The notes under the pieces were generated by a model. The model did not search any database. It was not told where the DNA came from and was given only the letters and a program-made list of their open reading frames with translations. Position numbers and translations under genes: made by a program. A stretch of 64,000 bases of DNA. Source: Spirosoma aureum (GTDB lineage Bacteria; Bacteroidota; Bacteroidia; Cytophagales; Spirosomataceae). The stretch covers positions 4,734,501-4,798,500 of the forward strand of contig NZ_CP050063.1 in the NCBI RefSeq assembly GCF_011604685.1. Reading direction: 5' to 3'. Positions 1 through 8,706 of the stretch are shown here, piece by piece (position 1 is the stretch's first letter; the number at the start of each line of letters is the position of its first letter).

Positions 1-1
1 C

Positions 2-2638
2 AATAACCACGATAAAAAAGGGAATCATACCGGGTTCACCAATCGTGCGGCCGATTATTTCAAACATACCAGTTACAACAGTATGGGTGTCGATATTCAG
101 GACATCAATAACGACTCCCGGCCCGATGTGATGGTCGTTGACATGATGCCGGAGACGAATGAGAGGCAAAAAATGATGCTCATTAAAACCAACTGGGATT
201 TTTTTACGCTGGCCCGTCAGCAGGGCTATCAGGATGAATATGTACGAAATACCCTGCAACTCAATCAGGGGCCATCTGGTCTGAATCAGGAACCGGGCTT
301 TAGTGAAATAGGCCAGTTGGCGGGTGTTTCGCGAACTGACTGGAGCTGGGCACCGCTGTTGGCTGATCTGGACAACGATGGTTGGAAAGACCTTACTGTT
401 TCGAACGGCTACCGGCGCGACATTACCAATCTGGATTATGTGGTGTATCTCAACCAGCAGATCTCAAGCTTTGGCCTGGCGGCAACACATAAACAGACCA
501 TGGAGGCTCTGTATAAACTTCCTGAGGTAAAGCTTCATAACTACGTGTATCGAAATCGGGGTGACCTGACCTTTGAGGATAAATCGCTGGATTGGGGGTT
601 GGGTGAACTCAATTACTCGAATGGTGCGGTCTATGTTGATCTGGATAAAGATGGCGATCTGGATCTTGTTTTCAATAACATCGATGAGCCAGCCGGAGTC
701 TATCGAAATGAAACGAATCAAACCGGTAAACCGATTATCCGCCACTTTCTGCGACTGAAATTGCCTGCCGATGGACACGGTTCGGGGGCTGAAGTTCGCC
801 TGAAATTGCCCAATGGAACAACACAGACCACACTGGCACATCCGGTTCGGGGCTATACCTCCTCCGTTGAATCGATTGTTCATTTTGGTCTCGGGAAGCA
901 TACATCGGTTGGGGTTGAGATTCATTGGGCGGACGGAACCGTTCAATCACTGGGGCAGCTAAAAGCCGACCAAACGCAAACCGTTCACTATTTGCCTGCC
1001 AATAGCCCTACCTCGACCCAGGGAGATACCAGTTCGACAGGATTGTTTGTTACGCAGCCAGCATCAGTGATTGGTATCCCTTTTATGCATCAGACTGTAC
1101 TCTCGTCGGATTGGCAGCGAACGCCTATGCTCCCGCAGGTGTACGGGAAAAATGGGCCTGCCATAGCGGTTGCCGATGTTGATGGAAATGGCCTTGACGA
1201 TGTGTTTGTTGGGGCGGGCCCCGGTCAGGTGCGAACGGTGTATTTACAGAAAAAAGCCGGGCAGTTTACGCCTTTGATTCAGGGGGCCAATGACCTCAAC
1301 GATATGGGGGCTTTGTTTTTTGACGCCGATCAAGATGGCGATCTGGATTTATACGTCGTTAGTGGGGGAAGTCAGCAACCCGATAGCAGCCATATTTATC
1401 AGGATCGATTATACCTGAACGATAGTCGGGGCAAATTTACCCGATCGCAGGGTTTGCTACCACCAACGACTTCTTCGGGCTCTTGTATTGTAGCCGCCGA
1501 TTTTGACCACGATGGCGATCTGGATTTGTTCCGTGGAGGGCGTGTCAAGGTAGAAAAGTATCCATTTCCACCCCGTAGCTATTTACTTCGGAATGATGGA
1601 GGTCGGTTTACCGATGTTACCGATCAACTGGCTCCCGGCTTGCGGCAGATAGGGATGGTTTGCGCAGCACTCTGGACTGACTATGATAATGATAGCTGGC
1701 CTGATTTACTGCTTGCGGGCGAATTTATGCCGATCACGTTAGTAAAAAACGGCAAAGGGAAATTTCAGCAACAGCCTGCTACACTGCCAGCTGGGCAGTG
1801 GAATTCAATAATTGGTGCCGATTTCGATTGCGACGGCGACATCGATTACCTCGCGGGTAATACTGGCCTTAATACGAGGTATAACGTCTCTGCTTCAGAG
1901 CCATTACGCATTTACGGTAACGATTTTGACGGGAATGGTAAAATAGATCCCATCCTGACCCACTACCTCCAAGGAACCGAGCAGGTAGTGGCTATTCGGG
2001 ATGTGATGAACGATCAGATGAGCCCCCTGTCCCGTAAACGATTCGTTAGTTTTCAGCAATATGCCCAGCAGTCATTTGTCGAGATGTTCACCGATGATGA
2101 ACGAAAGGGAGCTATTCGGCTCGAAGCGACTGAACTAAGGAGTATCTATATCGAAAACAAAGGAGGAGGCCGGTTTGTCGCGCAACCACTCCCGATACCT
2201 GTCCAGATTTCCCCTGTTTTCGGGATGCAAACCGGCGATTTCAATGCGGATGGCTGGCGTGATGTGTTGCTGATCGGTAATTCATACGCACCCGAAACCT
2301 ATTCGGGCTGGTATGATGCTGGTCGCGGAACGGTATTGCTGGGCAACGGGAAGGGGCAATTTCGTGCGGTGCCTTCGGCTGAAGCAGGATTGCAGATCGA
2401 TGGTGATGCCAAAGGGCTGGCCGTTTTATCGATAGGATCTTCGGTCAGTTATCTGGTGACTAATACCAATGGGCCCGTACAATGGTTAGCCCTCCGAAAA
2501 AATAGCCAGTCTGCAATTGGGCGACTAAAACCGACCGAAACACATTCGCTGATTCAGCATACCGATGGCCGGACAGAGCGGGTAGAATATTATCATGGCT
2601 CTGGTTATTTGTCACAGTCTTCCTGGGTAAATTATTGA
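2..2638 (+). CDS. VCBS/FG-GAP repeat protein with ASPIC/UnbV domain (CRTAC1-like), 5' truncated
   Basis: The reading frame is open from base 2, so the N-terminus lies outside the window; the first internal Met is at base 83. Numbering from that Met, Ca-binding VCBS/FG-GAP loops recur along the protein, for example DLDNDGWKDL near 95, DLDKDGDLDL near 187, and later DADQDGDLDL and DFDHDGDLDL. An ASPIC/UnbV-type segment lies near residues 232-290 (SGAEVRL, then VEIHWADG). This architecture is that of large exported beta-propeller proteins common in Cytophagales, often encoded near SusC/SusD-type genes. A binding or adhesive role is inferred; the exact function is unknown. Family assignment is secure. 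Confidence 0.9.
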   Translation, partial: NNHDKKGNHTGFTNRAADYFKHTSYNSMGVDIQDINNDSRPDVMVVDMMPETNERQKMMLIKTNWDFFTLARQQGYQDEYVRNTLQLNQGPSGLNQEPGFSEIGQLAGVSRTDWSWAPLLADLDNDGWKDLTVSNGYRRDITNLDYVVYLNQQISSFGLAATHKQTMEALYKLPEVKLHNYVYRNRGDLTFEDKSLDWGLGELNYSNGAVYVDLDKDGDLDLVFNNIDEPAGVYRNETNQTGKPIIRHFLRLKLPADGHGSGAEVRLKLPNGTTQTTLAHPVRGYTSSVESIVHFGLGKHTSVGVEIHWADGTVQSLGQLKADQTQTVHYLPANSPTSTQGDTSSTGLFVTQPASVIGIPFMHQTVLSSDWQRTPMLPQVYGKNGPAIAVADVDGNGLDDVFVGAGPGQVRTVYLQKKAGQFTPLIQGANDLNDMGALFFDADQDGDLDLYVVSGGSQQPDSSHIYQDRLYLNDSRGKFTRSQGLLPPTTSSGSCIVAADFDHDGDLDLFRGGRVKVEKYPFPPRSYLLRNDGGRFTDVTDQLAPGLRQIGMVCAALWTDYDNDSWPDLLLAGEFMPITLVKNGKGKFQQQPATLPAGQWNSIIGADFDCDGDIDYLAGNTGLNTRYNVSASEPLRIYGNDFDGNGKIDPILTHYLQGTEQVVAIRDVMNDQMSPLSRKRFVSFQQYAQQSFVEMFTDDERKGAIRLEATELRSIYIENKGGGRFVAQPLPIPVQISPVFGMQTGDFNADGWRDVLLIGNSYAPETYSGWYDAGRGTVLLGNGKGQFRAVPSAEAGLQIDGDAKGLAVLSIGSSVSYLVTNTNGPVQWLALRKNSQSAIGRLKPTETHSLIQHTDGRTERVEYYHGSGYLSQSSWVNY

Positions 2639-2720
2639 TTTATAGGTAATTGTGCTTCTTTCTGATTTCTTTTCCCTTACTTCGACTTTTCTACTACTAA
2701 TCTCCTGAAAGCCTGGCGTT

Positions 2721-3287
2721 TTAGGAACGTTTCAACAGATTGTGTGGGAAGGTAGGCTTTGGTGGTGGCGGAACGTTTTTTTCGCCCTTTCGGCGTCGAA
2801 GTTCTAGTTGTAGACTTTCCAGCCCTTTCCGCATCGCCCATTCGTGATTCATGGAAAAAAAAGGTTTCAGTAAAAATGACAGTTTTTTCAGGAGAGGCTT
2901 TTCGGCTTCGATTAGCCAGTCGTAGGTAATGTGAGTACCCGAACCCTCCCCCATAAACGTCCAGGTGCCCCGACCAACGAAATCGCCAAAGGCTTCGAGC
3001 GCGAAACCCGTAGGAAAGCTGGTTTTTGTTACCCGGAATTTCCAACGCAATGTGTAGGGAAGCCAGCCTTTCGTGTAAAGTTCCACCACTTTACCGACAC
3101 CGCCGGGTTGCCCTTTTTCCAGAACCTTAACATCGAGATAAACCGAAGGCCACCAGCGAGCCAGTACATCTACATCTTCAAGAGTCCGGTAAACCTCTTC
3201 GGGCAAAGCCGCTACATGCCAGTGAGTGATGAAGTGGTAGGCGTTGATACCTGGGGCAGATTTTTCGAGAATCTGATTAGTGGACAT
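2721..3287 (-). CDS. SRPBCC-family (polyketide cyclase/START-like) protein
   Basis: This 188-residue protein reads as an SRPBCC ligand-binding fold: an N-terminal HWHVAALPEEVYRTLEDVDV strand/helix, then ARWWPSV, and a C-terminal helix around MNHEWAMRKGLESLQ. The family binds hydrophobic small molecules, and no substrate can be read from the sequence. The ATG at 3287 is chosen; an in-frame TTG five codons upstream (3302) is possible but less likely. It is the last gene of a minus-strand cluster, about 20 bp after a 45-residue secreted peptide gene and downstream of a SnoaL-like gene. The C-terminus is basic and proline-rich (PPPPKPTFP). Confidence 0.75.
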   Translation of the reverse strand: MSTNQILEKSAPGINAYHFITHWHVAALPEEVYRTLEDVDVLARWWPSVYLDVKVLEKGQPGGVGKVVELYTKGWLPYTLRWKFRVTKTSFPTGFALEAFGDFVGRGTWTFMGEGSGTHITYDWLIEAEKPLLKKLSFLLKPFFSMNHEWAMRKGLESLQLELRRRKGEKNVPPPPKPTFPHNLLKRS

Positions 3288-3307
3288 GCCTGATTCGTTC
3301 AAGGGCG

Positions 3308-3445
3308 TTACTCGTTGACCGATCGTTCTTTTATGAGTGCTTCATAAGCCTCACGGGCAGTTTTTTTGTTCATCTCCATGGTTTGGGCCATAGTATTCCC
3401 AGTCAGCACTCCCGCCAGCAGGGCAACAGAAATCAGTTTTTTCAT
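3308..3445 (-). CDS. Small secreted peptide, 45 aa, unknown function
   Basis: A short ORF lies between the SnoaL-like and SRPBCC genes. It starts with ATG at 3445 and ends with TAA at 3308. The N-terminus is a clear signal peptide (MKKLISVALLAGVLTGNTMAQ) with an AMAQ-like cleavage site near residue 20. The mature part is only about 25 residues, polar and helix-prone (MEMNKKTAREAYEALIKE). It lies in the same direction as its neighbours with gaps of 49 bp and about 20 bp, so co-transcription is likely. I recognise no family. The peptide could be a remnant of a longer exported protein, but the intact signal peptide and operon position argue for a real gene. Confidence 0.55.
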   Translation of the reverse strand: MKKLISVALLAGVLTGNTMAQTMEMNKKTAREAYEALIKERSVNE

Positions 3446-3494
3446 TGATTTTGATTGAGGTTATTGATTATTAAGTTGTCGTACTACGTTTCGA

Positions 3495-3905
3495 TTATAT
3501 CTGTGCTGCCAGAATGTGCTTGAACGTATCGGTGTAGTGGCGCAGACGAGTTACTTTGCCTTCGTCATTGAAGGTCCAGAGGTGTATTTCTTCGTCGCGA
3601 TACCCTTTGCTAAGAGCGGATGGGGCCGCTTCGATCACAAACTCGGCTGCTACCTGATTGCCACCACCCATAATCGACAGTACCTGAAAATCGATGATGT
3701 TTAACTGAGCTAAAATGCCGAAAAACTCCGTTGCACCTGCTTTGCCCGTATGGGGTTCCATCCAGGGTACATTGTGTTTTTGAGCAGAGTTGTCGGCCCA
3801 GATTTCCAAGTTCACATCGTCGGCCAGGTAGTCAAGGAGCGCAGGTAAGTCGCCCCGGCCAAACGCTTCGTAGATGGCCTGAACGGTTTCGGTATTGGTT
3901 TTCAT
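3495..3905 (-). CDS. SnoaL-like / NTF2-family protein
   Basis: The 136-residue product starts MKTNTETVQAIYEAFGRGD, the typical first helix of NTF2-like SnoaL proteins, followed by LLDYLADDVNLEIWA and a C-terminal strand pair ending LWTFNDEGKVTRLRHYTDT. The fold is a small alpha+beta barrel that serves as an enzyme or binding domain. No catalytic residues can be assigned with confidence. It heads a minus-strand operon with a 45-residue secreted peptide and an SRPBCC protein. Two small ligand-binding folds side by side suggest a shared small-molecule role, which is inference only. Confidence 0.8.
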   Translation of the reverse strand: MKTNTETVQAIYEAFGRGDLPALLDYLADDVNLEIWADNSAQKHNVPWMEPHTGKAGATEFFGILAQLNIIDFQVLSIMGGGNQVAAEFVIEAAPSALSKGYRDEEIHLWTFNDEGKVTRLRHYTDTFKHILAAQI

Positions 3906-4245
3906 CAGATTCGGTATTGTTGGTTTGATTTCATTTTTTTTTAGGATAAAAAATTAGACACACAGGTACCAAATCGGAGCTTTTAGGCTCCTCGCGGGCT
4001 GGGACAACGAGTGTCCGATTCGCAATAAATCAGTTGAGTGATCGGCGATTAAAAGCCGAATTCGTAACGAGTTTTCAGAAAGGCCTCCTGGAAGTCTTAC
4101 AGCATATATACATCAGGGTTTTACCTTCTGGATTTCAAAATCTATTTTTTTTCGTACTTTTTTTGATACTGTTTTAGAGGCTTAAGAAGACTTATTCGTT
4201 TCTAATCGCTATAGAGCTCGCTGATAACCAGGCTATAAATGCTAA
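3906..4245. other. Intergenic region with no gene found
   Basis: This roughly 340 bp lies between the start of the SnoaL-like gene and the terminator of the cytochrome gene. It is AT-rich near 4130-4200 and should contain the promoter of the minus-strand SnoaL operon. I see no ORF with family features and no RNA gene. Confidence 0.4.
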
Positions 4246-4303
4246 AAAATAGCAGTTATTCAGTAGATAACCCTAGAGCTACCTACTGAATAACTGCTAT
4301 TTT
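4246..4303 (-). terminator. Long hairpin terminator of the cytochrome c gene
   Basis: A perfect 21-bp inverted repeat has arms at 4246-4266 and 4283-4303 and a 16-nt loop. Read on the minus strand it begins 17 bases after the cytochrome stop codon and is followed by a T run, which fits a rho-independent terminator. The stem is much longer than usual. Confidence 0.8.
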
Positions 4304-4319
4304 AAGTTAATCGACTGTG

Positions 4320-5309
4320 TTAGCGCATGGCCACGATGGGCTTAAATTTCTTGGCTACCTTATTCTGAACGGGTTGCAGTGTCATCAGGTAGGTGTAAAT
4401 AGCGCCCAGATCCTGCTCTTTCATCCCAGAATACATCATCCAGGGCATAAGCGTCTGGAAATCGGTTGGCCCAATTTTATGGGGCTTGTAGCTACTGTCG
4501 GCGTAGGCTTTAAATCGGGAGACAAATAGCTCTTTGGTCCATTTTCCAATGCCTGTCTCTTTATCTGGCGTTATGTTCGGTGTATACAGTGTTCCTGATG
4601 GGAGATTAAAATCGCGGCCACCAGCATATGCCTTTTCCTTGATAATCTGGCCATTTTCAACCTGGGTATGGCACTCAATACAACCGGCGATTGTCACCAG
4701 GTATTTACCCGTTGCCAACTCATCGGTGGGGTCGGGCAGCGGCATTGGCTCAGCTTTTTTGGGAATGGTGTTCAGAATAAAATTGAAGGGAAAATCTGCT
4801 TTCGATTCAGCGGGCTTATTGTCGATGGGTTTAAGCGTACGCAGGTAGGCTATGATGCTTTGCACATCTTCATCGTTCATTTTGCCATAATAGGGATAGG
4901 GCATAACCGGAAAAAACGCATGACCGTCGCGACTGACGCCCGTTGTAATGGCCCGGTAGATTTCACCATCGGTCCAGTTTCCAATGCCAAAAGGGGTGAT
5001 GTTTTTGGCCGTGAATGAGCCGGGAAACCCGGCTTTCTGATCGAACAGTTCCCCCCCTTTGCCATGCGTTTCGGGTACTAAGGGTCCTGAAAAAAGGGTA
5101 AAATCACGGGTACTGTGGCAATCGATACAGACCGCAACATGATTGGCGAGATACTTACCCCGTTCAACACGTTCCGGTGTTTTCTCCACCTTCAGCGCAG
5201 GCGCATCACCCACATTTGGCAGACCTAGTTTAACATAAGCCATTACGCCAACAATTCCTACAATAACAACGCATACAAGGATGCCAATCCATTTTAAAGC
5301 TGTTTTCAT
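4320..5309 (-). CDS. Membrane-anchored diheme cytochrome c
   Basis: The 329-residue protein has an N-terminal membrane anchor (about residues 5-26) and two c-type heme motifs, CIDCH at 61-65 and CIECH at 210-214. Each lies in a similar about 130-residue domain with likely axial Met ligands downstream (FFPVMPYPYYG and FQTLMPWMMYSG). This tandem layout resembles the diheme cytochrome c subunits of periplasmic alcohol and sugar dehydrogenases. It probably passes electrons in the periplasm, anchored to the inner membrane. No dehydrogenase is adjacent, so its partner is unknown. It stands alone with its own terminator. Confidence 0.9.
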   Translation of the reverse strand: MKTALKWIGILVCVVIVGIVGVMAYVKLGLPNVGDAPALKVEKTPERVERGKYLANHVAVCIDCHSTRDFTLFSGPLVPETHGKGGELFDQKAGFPGSFTAKNITPFGIGNWTDGEIYRAITTGVSRDGHAFFPVMPYPYYGKMNDEDVQSIIAYLRTLKPIDNKPAESKADFPFNFILNTIPKKAEPMPLPDPTDELATGKYLVTIAGCIECHTQVENGQIIKEKAYAGGRDFNLPSGTLYTPNITPDKETGIGKWTKELFVSRFKAYADSSYKPHKIGPTDFQTLMPWMMYSGMKEQDLGAIYTYLMTLQPVQNKVAKKFKPIVAMR

Positions 5310-5424
5310 GTTCAGTTAAATTTAGAAAAGAGGATACTTTAAAGGTAGGATAATTTATTGATTTTTAGAATATTGGTAGTTATAGCAAATAAATTGTGTT
5401 TTTAAACGGTCGATATGTGAATCG

Positions 5425-7458
5425 CTATGGGACGACCGGAAAGGCTACGACCCGAAGTTTGGTGCAGCCATACGGAATGAGCGTAATGGTTTCGGTTTTG
5501 TCGTTTACTTCGCCTTTGTAAACACCATCCCGGGGTGTAACGGGTTGACGGGCTACGCCCTCAACGATTTTCCAGTTAGGAATTTGCCGCCCGGTGGTTT
5601 TGATTTCGATGGGTGCGTTGGTTTCATTCCACACAAAATTGGCAGCGACTGGCTTCATAACGACAGTCGTATTTTTGACAGGGTCATCAACCAATGCTTT
5701 AGGTAAGCCATAATTCCAGTTACCCTTCGGCTGAAATTCGTAATAAGTCCCCTCTTCTTTGATTTTCTTTTCGGTTATTTCTGACTCTACTTTCAGAGCA
5801 TAGACCAGGGGGCCGCGTTCGATCGTACGGGAATTTTTGGCCCAGTTGCTCGTGGTGACCTGCATCGGCAGTTGTAGCGTTACTTTATCTCCGTTTTTCC
5901 ATGCCCGATTCAGACTGATGATCTGCCCTCCCTTATCCGAGCGAAGTTTCGTTCCATTGAGTAGTATGGTAGCTTCTTTACACCAACCTGGTATGCGTAA
6001 ATCAAGTGGGAAAGTGGTTGTTTTGGGGAGACTGATCGAGAACGTAATCTGATCGTCAAAGGGGTAATTTGTTGCTTCCTGAATGGTTGCCGTTGTTCCA
6101 TCACCAACCGGCGACTTAACAGTGTTAGGTGCGTATTCCAGCGCGGCAAGGCCATTTTCCTGGGCAGACCTGTACCAGAGATGCGACGCGTATTTTGTCC
6201 AGCCCTGGTGCATATTGGCAGTACAGCAGGTGTAACCGGCATAGGGGCCAAACACGTTGTTCATCCCCCGATCGAAGGGAAGTGAGAAATCATAAACACC
6301 CCTTGAGACCTGTACCTGATTGGCAATCTGGAAATACTGTCGGGAATGGTAATCATCGGTCGTTTGGGTTGGGAGCGCATTGAACGTCATACGTTCGAGG
6401 GCATCCATGTAAGCAGGATCGCCCGTAATGCCGATGATTTCTTCCAGCGAAAACATGGTTTCAACAATGGCGCAGAGTTCAACACCTTGGGTTGGTTCGT
6501 TGCCATGCAGATCCTCATCACCCGAAAACATGCCGTGAGGGAGACCATGAAGTGTCATCAGGTCATTAAAACCAGTCTTCACGGCCGACAGATACTTTGC
6601 GTCTTTTTTGCCCCGATAATATTCGGCGGGTAGTTTCAGCCCCATCCCCACATTAACCGCGTGCCGATCCATCCACCGCTGGCTCGTCTGGTTGACGGCT
6701 GCTCCAATAGCCCAGTTACGACCACCGAGCAGGTCGGTCCAGTTGGTCGTTTGTTTATAAAGTATATCCGCCAGATCGAGCAGAAATTTGTCGCCAGTCT
6801 GGTTGTAAAGCCAGTACACGGCCATAATGTTGTCGCCCCCGCGCGACTCGGCCCATTCGGTCCATTTATTGAGCGGGCAGGTTTTCAAGCTTTCATGCTG
6901 GTAGCGAAAATACCGGGTCATGAACGGAATGACCCGTTTGTCGTTCGTGGCGGTGTAGTATTGTTGAAGGACTTTCAGCATCACCATGCGAGGCCACCAG
7001 TCTTCGCCATCGGCACAGGAATTCATTTTTCCGCCATTGGCTACTTCCTTTTTGGTATAAGGGCCAAAAAAACCGTTGGGCCGCTGGTGCTCCAGGCTCC
7101 AGTTAATGTATTTCTGGACCTTATCTTTAAGGGTTTTGTCATCCAGCAGATACCCCAGCGGAACGGCACCGTCGAGCCAGTAGGGTGTTTCCTCCCAGCC
7201 ATCGCCTTTACCACCCAACCAGCCGTTATCGTCTTTGATCTTAGGGTAATACTCGTCCAGATGACCAGTTGACCCATCACGCATTACCTCGAGCTGGTGA
7301 TGAAGCCAGCCTTCGGGTTTAATGGCTCCAAGCGGCAATTCAAGGTATTTCTGCGGAGCCAGTGGAGCACGATTGTTGACAGAGGTCGCTTTCTGTGCGT
7401 ATGAATTTACGAAAGTCACTAGAAGAACAGTAGTCAGGCTAAGGAAGGTAGATTTCAT
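5425..7458 (-). CDS. DUF1680 / GH127-like beta-L-arabinofuranosidase family glycosidase, secreted
   Basis: The 677-residue protein has a signal peptide ending NSYAQ at about residue 21. The body matches the DUF1680 family: an (alpha/alpha)6 barrel region rich in Trp and Gly, GVELC at 325-329 and TCC at 410-412. By analogy with the characterised bifidobacterial GH127 enzyme, E327, C329, C411 and C412 would be the Zn-binding and catalytic set, with one Cys of the CC pair as nucleophile. A C-terminal beta-sandwich follows (DLRIPGWCKEATILLNG). The substrate is probably an L-arabinofuranoside or a similar plant sugar, but the family is broad. It lies 46 bp downstream of a clan-A glycosidase in the same operon. 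Confidence 0.88.
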   Translation of the reverse strand: MKSTFLSLTTVLLVTFVNSYAQKATSVNNRAPLAPQKYLELPLGAIKPEGWLHHQLEVMRDGSTGHLDEYYPKIKDDNGWLGGKGDGWEETPYWLDGAVPLGYLLDDKTLKDKVQKYINWSLEHQRPNGFFGPYTKKEVANGGKMNSCADGEDWWPRMVMLKVLQQYYTATNDKRVIPFMTRYFRYQHESLKTCPLNKWTEWAESRGGDNIMAVYWLYNQTGDKFLLDLADILYKQTTNWTDLLGGRNWAIGAAVNQTSQRWMDRHAVNVGMGLKLPAEYYRGKKDAKYLSAVKTGFNDLMTLHGLPHGMFSGDEDLHGNEPTQGVELCAIVETMFSLEEIIGITGDPAYMDALERMTFNALPTQTTDDYHSRQYFQIANQVQVSRGVYDFSLPFDRGMNNVFGPYAGYTCCTANMHQGWTKYASHLWYRSAQENGLAALEYAPNTVKSPVGDGTTATIQEATNYPFDDQITFSISLPKTTTFPLDLRIPGWCKEATILLNGTKLRSDKGGQIISLNRAWKNGDKVTLQLPMQVTTSNWAKNSRTIERGPLVYALKVESEITEKKIKEEGTYYEFQPKGNWNYGLPKALVDDPVKNTTVVMKPVAANFVWNETNAPIEIKTTGRQIPNWKIVEGVARQPVTPRDGVYKGEVNDKTETITLIPYGCTKLRVVAFPVVP

Positions 7459-7504
7459 GGTAGTAAGTAAACCTATCGGCGAAAGACCAGGGTTATAAAA
7501 TCGA

Positions 7505-8575
7505 TTATTTTCCCGTTGCCAGTTGCTTGATCAAGGCCGTTTCTTTGGGATCGAAAACTGAGCCATCGGGGCGGAAAATATCATGAAACCAAACTTTTGG
7601 TTCTTCGCCACTAGGCATTGGGGCGTCCCAGGCGTAGATGGTATTGGTTTTCCCTTTTACCAGTCCCCAGTTTATGGCGCCAACTTTATACTTTTTGAAT
7701 ACAGGAAGGCAGGTTTCAAATGTACTGTTACGGGTTCGGGCCATGTATTCGGTACAAATGAGCGGTCGCCCAAGTTTCTGGAGGTCAAGAATTTGCGCTT
7801 CCAGCTTGGGCGCTTCAGCATAATTGTGGAACGTTATGATATCCGACTGGCTGAACATCAGGTCGTTCGATAGGGGATGGTCATTCCACCAGCCCGCCGT
7901 GATGGGTTGCGATGGTCGCACGGATTGTGCCCAGGTAAATGTCTTGGTCAGCAGGGGCAGAACCGCGTCGTTGTAGCCGTTATTGGACGGCTCATTGAAC
8001 AAGTCCCAGACGATGACGCGATTGTCGTTCCCGAACGCGGTAATCACACTTTTAGTATATTGTTCCAGTCCGCCCCATGTGCGTGAATCGAACAGACGCT
8101 TAGTACCCGGTGAGCGTGCCCAGCCTGAGTTGTGTTTGCCCGTAACCGGCTCCTGTTGTTTGCCTGGTTTGGGGTCGTCGTTCCAGCAGGAATCAAACAG
8201 CACAAACATAATTTTGATGTGATGTTTATCGGCGATTTGCAGAAATTGATCGATCCGTTTTTTGTACCCTTCTGCATCCTGCTCCCAGACCAGATTGTGC
8301 AGAAACACCCGCATAATATTCATCCCGATCGATTCGGCATACCCCAGCTCGCGGTCAATCGTCGCCGGATCGAACGATTCGGCCTGCCACATTTCCAACT
8401 GATTGATGGCGGTACTGGGAATGAAATTGGCCCCTACCAGAAACGGTTGGGTTTTATACCAGTCATTGGCTTGCTGGGCAGTCCAGCGCTGAGCTGATGC
8501 CGAATAGCATAACGAAAGGCTGATGAACAGGAGGTTAAGTGATCGGCGAATCAAGTAGAATAGGGTTGATTTCAT
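7505..8575 (-). CDS. Secreted glycoside hydrolase, clan GH-A (GH5-like)
   Basis: The 356-residue protein begins with a signal peptide (MKSTLFYLIRRSLNLLF, cleavage after SASAQ). It has the TIM-barrel signatures of clan GH-A: WDLFNEPSN with predicted acid/base E195, and LICTEYMAR with predicted nucleophile E276. Additional conserved strands are MNIMRVFLHNLVW and ITFHNYAE. It resembles Bacteroidota proteins annotated as cellulase or 1,4-beta-xylanase, but the substrate cannot be told from sequence. I chose the ATG at 8575 rather than a TTG five codons upstream. It is first in an operon with the DUF1680 gene and diverges from rsmI. Confidence 0.85.
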   Translation of the reverse strand: MKSTLFYLIRRSLNLLFISLSLCYSASAQRWTAQQANDWYKTQPFLVGANFIPSTAINQLEMWQAESFDPATIDRELGYAESIGMNIMRVFLHNLVWEQDAEGYKKRIDQFLQIADKHHIKIMFVLFDSCWNDDPKPGKQQEPVTGKHNSGWARSPGTKRLFDSRTWGGLEQYTKSVITAFGNDNRVIVWDLFNEPSNNGYNDAVLPLLTKTFTWAQSVRPSQPITAGWWNDHPLSNDLMFSQSDIITFHNYAEAPKLEAQILDLQKLGRPLICTEYMARTRNSTFETCLPVFKKYKVGAINWGLVKGKTNTIYAWDAPMPSGEEPKVWFHDIFRPDGSVFDPKETALIKQLATGK

Positions 8576-8706
8576 AAAATCAGACAGCAAATAGATAGGA
8601 AAACCAGTAGGTGGATGGCTTTACACGTATAAAGGCATTTTTAATGTAATCTATCCTGCTTCATGAAGTTTTTGTGATTGACGGAAGCTGACAGTTAACT
8701 TGCGGC

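Noticed and set aside
6661..7272. 203-residue plus-strand ORF
   Set aside because: It lies wholly antisense to the DUF1680 gene, which has clear motifs and a signal peptide; no family features on this strand.
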